A stretch of 49,736 bases of DNA from Gallionella sp. (GTDB lineage Bacteria > Pseudomonadota > Gammaproteobacteria > Burkholderiales > Gallionellaceae), in NCBI GenBank assembly GCA_017880865.1, contig JADGRL010000018.1:1-49736 (forward strand), given 5' to 3'. The stretch's first letter is position 1, and every line of letters begins with the position of its first letter. The position numbers were made by a program, and so were the translations under genes. Under the pieces are notes generated by a model. The model had not been told where the DNA came from. It was given only the letters and a program-made list of their open reading frames with translations, and did not search any database. This document shows positions 44,924-49,736 of the stretch, one piece after another.

Positions 44924-45746
44924 AGGCGTCGGCGTTCTGGGAGCAGGCCTGAGTGGCTGGCCTGCCAGCCTGCCCATCCTGGCAGGGGCCGCACCTTATC
45001 AGCCCGCCGCGCTGGTTATTCCCGCCAGTGAATTGCTGCCGTCGGCCGAGCGTCGCCGCACCGGCGTTCCGGTCAAACTCGCGCTGGCTGTCGGCTGCGA
45101 AGCCATAGCCCATTCGCTGCGCGATGCTGCCGAGCTGCCCGCCGTGTTCGCTTCATCCGCCGGGGATGGCGACAACATGCATTATATTTTCGATATGCTG
45201 TCCCAGAATGGCCGCGAGGTTTCCCCGACGCGCTTTCACAACTCGGTGCATAACGCGCCATCCGGCTACTGGTCCATTGCAACTAAATCAATGGCACCCA
45301 CGACCAGCGTGGCGTGCTTCGATGACAGCTTTGTCGCCGGGCTGATTGAAGCCGCCACACAGACACTGGCCAGCTCCAATGCCGTGGTGCTGATCGCCTA
45401 TGATGCCCCCTACCCGCACCCGCTGCATGCGGCACGTCCGGTCAGCGCAACTTTTGGCATCGGTCTGGTACTGACCCGCGTCAAGACCGATCGCAGTCTG
45501 GCAGAACTCAAGATCGGCATCAGCCGCAAGACCGATGCCAGCACCCCCATCGCCGACGCCGAGCTCGAAGCGATGCGGGTCGGCACACCCGCCGCACGCG
45601 GCCTGCCATTGCTGGCCGCACTGGCCGCGCTGTGTTCTGAAAAGTCCGGGCCTTCTGAAAAAGCGTCTTCTGAAAAAATACCGGCCAAAATTTGTTTTGA
45701 TTATCTTGCCGGCAAACAGCTCGATGTCGCGGTTCTGCGATGCTGA
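44907..45746 (+). CDS. Chain length factor (ApeC-like ketosynthase homologue)
   Basis: A 279-residue protein related to the N-terminal half of ketosynthases. FASSAGDGDNMHYIFDML, RFHNSVHNAPSGYWSI and TSVACFDDSFVAGLIEAA replace the usual active site; a Cys is present but the two catalytic His motifs are lacking. It pairs with the ketosynthase encoded just upstream and probably limits polyene length. A lysine/serine-rich repeat (EKSGPSEKASSEKIPAK) near residues 250-266 looks like a linker. The ATG at 44907 is the last of three tandem starts. Confidence 0.85.
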   Translation: MRIFIEGVGVLGAGLSGWPASLPILAGAAPYQPAALVIPASELLPSAERRRTGVPVKLALAVGCEAIAHSLRDAAELPAVFASSAGDGDNMHYIFDMLSQNGREVSPTRFHNSVHNAPSGYWSIATKSMAPTTSVACFDDSFVAGLIEAATQTLASSNAVVLIAYDAPYPHPLHAARPVSATFGIGLVLTRVKTDRSLAELKIGISRKTDASTPIADAELEAMRVGTPAARGLPLLAALAALCSEKSGPSEKASSEKIPAKICFDYLAGKQLDVAVLRC

Positions 45747-46183
45747 TGGGCCGCGCCGAAATTGAAGCGCTGATTCCTCATGCGGGCGACATGTGCCTGC
45801 TCGAGGGCGTGACGCATTGGGACGCGACGCATATCACCTGCAACGCGCACAGCCACCGCGACGCGAATAATCCGTTGGCCCGCAATGGCCGTGTGCATGC
45901 GCTGACCGGCATCGAATTCGCCGCTCAAGCGATGGGCGTGCATGGCGGACTCACCGGTCTGGTCGGTCGGCGTCCGCGCGCGGGTCTGCTGGTCAGCGTG
46001 CGCGATGTCCTGGCGCGCGTGCAATATCTCAGCGACTTTGCAGAGGATTTACAGATCGACGCGGAACAATTGATGGCCGGGGGAAACAGCGTGACCTATG
46101 CATTCCGTATTCAGGCCGGCACGCACGAGTTGCTGACCGGGCGCGCGATGGTCGTGCTCGATGCCGATGAGGTTGTGTCGTGA
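45740..46183 (+). CDS. Hotdog dehydratase (ApeP-like)
   Basis: A 147-residue hotdog-fold protein. IEALIPHAGDMCLLEGVTHWD near the N-terminus carries the His typical of the 3-hydroxyacyl-ACP dehydratases of aryl polyene and flexirubin clusters, and GIEFAAQAMGVHGGL follows near residue 58. It is expected to act with the ApeI-like protein encoded at 34404. It overlaps the chain-length-factor gene (two possible ATGs, 45740 and 45746) and the reductase gene (GTGA). Confidence 0.87.
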   Translation: MLMGRAEIEALIPHAGDMCLLEGVTHWDATHITCNAHSHRDANNPLARNGRVHALTGIEFAAQAMGVHGGLTGLVGRRPRAGLLVSVRDVLARVQYLSDFAEDLQIDAEQLMAGGNSVTYAFRIQAGTHELLTGRAMVVLDADEVVS

Positions 46184-46899
46184 AGCGCGCTCTGGTCACC
46201 GGCGGCAGCGGCGCGATCGGTTCGGCGGTGTGCCGCCAACTGGCCAAAGACGGTTGCGAAGTGATCGTGCATGCGAACAGCAATCTGGAACAGGCACGGC
46301 AACTCGCCGCAGAAATCATTGACAGCGGCGGCTCCGCCCGCGCGGTGGCCTTCGACATCACCAATGCTCAAGCTACCAAAACCGCGCTCGAAGAAATTCT
46401 CAGTGACGGCGCGATCCAGATCATCGTGAACAACGCCGGTATCCACGACGACGCGGTGATGCCCGGCATGCGTCCCGAACAATGGACGCGCGTGATCGAC
46501 GTTTCGCTCAATGGATTTTTCAATGTCACCCAGCCGCTGCTGATGCCGATGATAGGCAAGCGCTGGGGGCGCATCATCAACCTGTCTTCATTGGCCGCCG
46601 TGACGGGCAATCGCGGGCAGGTCAATTATGCCGCCGCCAAAGCCGGGCTGCACGGCGCCACCAAATCGCTCGCGCTGGAACTCGCCAGCCGGGGCATCAC
46701 CGTCAACGCGGTGGCACCGGGGATCATCGTCTCGCCGATGATAGAAACCGCGTTTTCCAAGGAGGCCATCAACAGCATGGTGCCGATGAAGCGCGCGGGC
46801 AAACCCGAAGAAGTCGCCGACCTGATCGCCTTCCTCGCCTCGGATCGAGCCGCTTATATTTCGGGGCAGATCATCTCGATCAACGGGGCGATGGCTTAG
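46180..46899 (+). CDS. 3-oxoacyl-ACP reductase (FabG-type, ApeQ-like)
   Basis: A 239-residue short-chain dehydrogenase with TGGSGAIGSAV cofactor loop (residues 6-16), NNAGI, catalytic Ser in NLSSLAAVTG and Tyr-x-x-x-Lys in VNYAAAKAG, and PMKRAGKPEEVADLIAFLAS near the C-terminus. It reduces the beta-ketoacyl-ACP made by the ketosynthases in each polyene cycle. Start GTG at 46180 overlaps the dehydratase stop. It is the last gene of the cluster. Confidence 0.92.
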   Translation: MKRALVTGGSGAIGSAVCRQLAKDGCEVIVHANSNLEQARQLAAEIIDSGGSARAVAFDITNAQATKTALEEILSDGAIQIIVNNAGIHDDAVMPGMRPEQWTRVIDVSLNGFFNVTQPLLMPMIGKRWGRIINLSSLAAVTGNRGQVNYAAAKAGLHGATKSLALELASRGITVNAVAPGIIVSPMIETAFSKEAINSMVPMKRAGKPEEVADLIAFLASDRAAYISGQIISINGAMA

Positions 46900-46943
46900 G
46901 GGTTGTGGCCTCCCACAAGAACTGTGCCCCTGAACCTGATTTT

Positions 46944-47007
46944 GTGGGAGCTCAATTTATTGAGCGATTCTTTGAGAGTCTATCGCTCAATAAATTGAGC
47001 TCCTACA
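46944..47007. repeat. REP-like long hairpin after the aryl polyene cluster
   Basis: GAGCTCAATTTATTGAGCGA (46949-46968) pairs perfectly with the strand at 46982-47002, extended by a further 4 bp with one mismatch, around a 13-nt loop. Each arm is itself a small palindrome. The arm matches 11075-11100 with compensatory changes in the small stem. It resembles REP/BIME repeats. Confidence 0.7.
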
Positions 47008-47076
47008 GGTGCCTGACCAAAAGGTTTGCGGGCGGGTGCCCGGCCATAAGTTTCATGGACAAAACCGAACCCCAAA

Positions 47077-47104
47077 AAAACTGCCCGCATCAGCGGGCAG
47101 TTTT
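47077..47104. terminator. Bidirectional terminator between convergent genes
   Basis: AAAACTGCCCGC / GCGGGCAGTTTT with loop ATCA, with A and T runs on either side. It lies between the plus-strand reductase gene and the minus-strand NHL-repeat gene and can serve both. Confidence 0.85.
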
Positions 47105-47128
47105 CATTTCACTACTCTCAGCAAAAAC

Positions 47129-49736
47129 TTACTGAATCTTGCGGATGGTGTTGTTGGTCGTATCCGTCACATACAGGCTGCTGCCGTCGGTGGTTATGCC
47201 TTTAGGAGCGCTGAACGTTGCCGCCGTGCCCGCGCCGTCTAGCGCACCAAATCCCATCGACGTATTTGCCGTACCCGTCAAACTGCTCACCACACCGGTG
47301 GCGATCACGATCTGGCGGATTTTGTTGTTAAACGTATCCGCCACATACAGGTTGGTGCCGTCGGTGGTGATGCCGAATGGGCGGTTGAACGTTGCCGCCG
47401 TGCCCGCCCCGTCTGCCGCACCCGATGCCATCGCTGTATTCGCCGTGCCCGTCAAGCTGCTCACCACGCCCGTGGCTATCACGATCTGGCGGATTTTTTG
47501 GTTAAACGTTTCCGTCACATACAGATTGGTGCCGTCGGTGGTGATGCCGGAAGGGCGGTTAAACGTTGCCGCCGTGCCCGTGCCATCTGCCGCACCGAAC
47601 GCTCCCGCCTGCCCCGCCAGCGTTGTTACCGCACCCGTGGCGATCACGATCTGGCGGATGTTGGTGTTTCCGTTATCCGCCACATACAGATTGGTGCCGT
47701 CGGTGGTGATGCCGGAAGGGTAGGCGAACGTGGCCGCCGTGCCGATGCCGTCTGCCGCACCTGTCAAGCCGGTAGGCGACCCCGCCAAGGTCGTTACCAC
47801 CCCAGTGGCAATCACGATCTGGCGGATGGTGTTGTTTCTATTATCCGCCACATACAGGTTGGTGCCGTCGGTGGTGGTGTCGTATGGAGCGTTAAACGTT
47901 GCCGCCGCACCCGTACCATCCGGCCCCATTATCCCGGCCAACGTACTCACCGTGGAGGAAGCCCCTAGCGTAATCTGGCGCATGTCGTTGTTGCCCGTAT
48001 CCGCGACGAACAAGCTGTTCGTCGCGGTGTCATAGCGAACGCCACCTGGGCCGCTGAATGTTGCCGAAGCGAGCGCGCCGTTCACATTGCCAGCAGCAGA
48101 GGCGGTACCCGCCGTGCCCGTCAAGCTGCTCACCACACCCGTGGCGATCACGATCTGGCGGATTTTGTTGTTACCGCGGTCCGCCACATACAGGTTGCTG
48201 CCATCGGCAGTGATGCCGGCGGCGATGGAGGCGCCTGCAGGGAGGCCAAACGTTGCCGCCGTGCCTGCACCGTCTGCAGCACCATATCCCATCATCGCAT
48301 TCGCCGTGCCCGTCAAGCTGCTCACCACACCGGTGGCAATCACGATCTGGCGGATTTTTTGATTACCCTTATCCACCACATACAGATTGGCGTGAGCGGT
48401 GTCGATGGTGATGCCGACAGGAGTATTGAACAATGCCGCTGTGCCCGTACCGTCCGTTGCACCAGACGTTCTTACGCCAGCCGCAGCCCCTGCCAGCGTG
48501 CTGACCGTGTTAGTGGCAATCACCACCTTGCGGACGCTCTGAGTGGCGCTGTCAACCACATACAGGTTGGTTCCATCGGTGGTGACATCCATCGGATTCA
48601 TAAACGATGCCGCCAGACCAATACCATCCGCACCAGAACAAGTGCCCATAGGTATCATGGTCGTCACGATCCGCGTGGCGATCTCGATTTTGCGCAGCAT
48701 GCAGGGGCCGTTCTCAACTTCATACAAAAACGACCCATCGGTGGTGATGCCGCTAGGGCCGGTGAACGTTGCCGCCGTGCCGGTGCCGTCTGCCACACCT
48801 GCCACGCCGGTAGGCGACCCCGCAAAGGTCGTGACCACCCCGGTGGCAATCACGATCTTGCGGATAGCGTTGTTACTCTTATCAGCCACATACAGATTAA
48901 CGCCGTCAGAAACGCTAGCCTGTGGCGCATTGAATCTGGCTGCCGCACCGGTTCCATCGAGGAACTTCGATGCCGTACCGGCAAAGGTGCTCACGGTCTT
49001 GCTCAGATTAAGCGCTGCGCCTTGGATAGAACCACCCAATTGGCTAAGGCAGTTCACGCCCACGTTGCTGATGTTGCCGGCAACCGTGCCCGCACCTGCG
49101 CTCACCGAGCAGAGTTGACGTGTCGGCTGGGTGAGGATGCTCACGCTGTACGGGTTGCCATAAGCCACGGCTGTCGGGAAGTTGAACGGGCCGTTGACCG
49201 AGACGGTGCTGTTATCCGCGCCGTTATCCTGCAATACCACGCTGCCGTTCAGGCCAGTGACGGTGCCGCCCACGGTGTAGGTGTTGAAGGCACAGGTGAT
49301 GGCGACGTTGCTCACATTCGTTGCCGCAATCGTGCCCGTGCCATTGGCGACCGAGCAGCTCATGTTGGCGGGCTGAGTCAGCACGGTGACGCTGTACGGG
49401 CTGCCGAAGGCGACCGGGGTGGCAAAGGTGATGGCGCCGTTGGCGGTAACGCTCAGGTTGTCGCCGTTATTGTCTTGCAGCACCACGGAGCCGGTCAGGC
49501 CGCTCACATTGCCGCCCACGGTGTAGCTATTTCGAGAACAGACCACCGCCACGTTGGTGACGTTGCTGCCAGACACGGTGCCAGTACCGGTACTCACCGA
49601 GCAGGTTAGCCCCGCGGGTTGCGTCAGCACGGTGACCTTGTAGGTATTGCCGTTGAGAATTTTAGTGGCGAACGTAAAGTTGCCGTTGGCGGTCAGGCTC
49701 AAGTTGTCGCCGCCGTTGTCTTGCAACACCACGGTG
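47129..49736 (-). CDS. Large NHL-repeat protein, 5' part outside the window
   Basis: At least 868 residues are visible; the frame is open at the right edge, so the N-terminus is missing. The visible part starts with three similar units of about 80 residues (YTVGG.V.GL.GSVVLQDNG...VTVLTQPA...CSV..GTGT...NV.VTC), each with two cysteines. About eleven NHL-type repeats of 52-63 residues follow (DGTGTAATF..P.GITTDGTNLYVAD..NN.IRQIVIATGVVTTLAG), enough for one or two beta-propellers. No membrane anchor is in this part. Such proteins are secreted or surface-bound; binding or adhesion is inferred. The DNA repeats are highly similar, so copy number may vary by recombination. Confidence 0.85.
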   Translation of the reverse strand, partial: TVVLQDNGGDNLSLTANGNFTFATKILNGNTYKVTVLTQPAGLTCSVSTGTGTVSGSNVTNVAVVCSRNSYTVGGNVSGLTGSVVLQDNNGDNLSVTANGAITFATPVAFGSPYSVTVLTQPANMSCSVANGTGTIAATNVSNVAITCAFNTYTVGGTVTGLNGSVVLQDNGADNSTVSVNGPFNFPTAVAYGNPYSVSILTQPTRQLCSVSAGAGTVAGNISNVGVNCLSQLGGSIQGAALNLSKTVSTFAGTASKFLDGTGAAARFNAPQASVSDGVNLYVADKSNNAIRKIVIATGVVTTFAGSPTGVAGVADGTGTAATFTGPSGITTDGSFLYEVENGPCMLRKIEIATRIVTTMIPMGTCSGADGIGLAASFMNPMDVTTDGTNLYVVDSATQSVRKVVIATNTVSTLAGAAAGVRTSGATDGTGTAALFNTPVGITIDTAHANLYVVDKGNQKIRQIVIATGVVSSLTGTANAMMGYGAADGAGTAATFGLPAGASIAAGITADGSNLYVADRGNNKIRQIVIATGVVSSLTGTAGTASAAGNVNGALASATFSGPGGVRYDTATNSLFVADTGNNDMRQITLGASSTVSTLAGIMGPDGTGAAATFNAPYDTTTDGTNLYVADNRNNTIRQIVIATGVVTTLAGSPTGLTGAADGIGTAATFAYPSGITTDGTNLYVADNGNTNIRQIVIATGAVTTLAGQAGAFGAADGTGTAATFNRPSGITTDGTNLYVTETFNQKIRQIVIATGVVSSLTGTANTAMASGAADGAGTAATFNRPFGITTDGTNLYVADTFNNKIRQIVIATGVVSSLTGTANTSMGFGALDGAGTAATFSAPKGITTDGSSLYVTDTTNNTIRKIQ

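Noticed and set aside
47139..48900. Regularly spaced DNA repeats that could suggest a CRISPR array
   Set aside because: The unit is about 160-190 bp and encodes NHL blades in frame; there are no short unique spacers or cas genes.
48359..49609. 416-codon plus-strand frame opposite the NHL-repeat gene
   Set aside because: It mirrors the repetitive NHL coding sequence; its apparent repeats come from the other strand.

Overview
The window reads as accessory-rich chromosome of a Gram-negative bacterium, most likely a betaproteobacterium. The arguments are a zapA-6S RNA pair, a BtuM-type solitary vitamin B12 importer (the characterised member is from Thiobacillus denitrificans), a combined dialkylresorcinol/aryl-polyene pigment locus of the kind known from Azoarcus (arcuflavin) and from flexirubin makers, and TonB, Lol and Tat signatures of a Gram-negative envelope. 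Family or genus cannot be fixed from sequence reading alone; Nitrosomonadales/Gallionellaceae-like organisms fit the c-type cytochrome content, but this is inference.

Layout. (1) 1-2787: a small AT-richer island. It holds an orphan PD-(D/E)XK-like nuclease gene between 44-bp inverted repeats, then a HigBA-like toxin-antitoxin pair between two decayed copies of the same gene end. (2) 2788-10146: a minus-strand cobalamin unit, riboswitch > btuB > btuM > bluB > cbiB > cobD > cobU > cobT, for B12 uptake, lower-ligand synthesis and nucleotide-loop assembly. (3) 10241-12477: a coiled-coil ZapB-like protein, zapA, 6S RNA, an EVE-domain protein and a TauE/SafE permease. (4) 12498-20299: a minus-strand dialkylresorcinol operon with DarA-like and DarB-like enzymes, a small unknown protein, a BtrH-like acyltransferase, an ABC exporter, an ACP, a ketosynthase with an altered active site, and a chain-length-factor-like protein. 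(5) 20921-27600: a signalling block of REC-EAL response regulator, hybrid histidine kinase, YfiR-like periplasmic protein and TonB receptor. (6) 27994-31285: a membrane redox module of hexaheme cytochrome, NrfC-like ferredoxin and NrfD-like quinone-interacting subunit, with no catalytic subunit. (7) 31286-46899: the aryl-polyene cluster in three transcription blocks. (8) 47129-49736: the 3' part of a large NHL-repeat surface or secreted protein, open at the right edge.

How it fits together. Parts 4 and 7 together contain nearly all steps expected for an aryl polyene esterified to a dialkylresorcinol: starter activation, ACPs, ketosynthases with chain length factors, ketoreductase, two dehydratases, methyltransferase, acyltransferases, resorcinol-forming ketosynthase and aromatase, LolA/MMPL export and an ABC exporter. 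Not seen here are a starter-forming enzyme (ammonia lyase, chorismatase or 3-/4-hydroxybenzoate synthase), a glycosyltransferase and a thioesterase. The two halves are separated by about 11.8 kb of signalling and respiratory genes. A family of 141-201-bp MITE-like repeats is scattered through the window, once between the B12 riboswitch and btuB, once inside the ABC transporter pair of the pigment operon, and once at the 3' end of a TonB receptor gene. The most curious fine structure is a triple ATGA start-stop relay (44873-44909) made by tandem copies of a 17-bp start region in front of the chain-length-factor gene.
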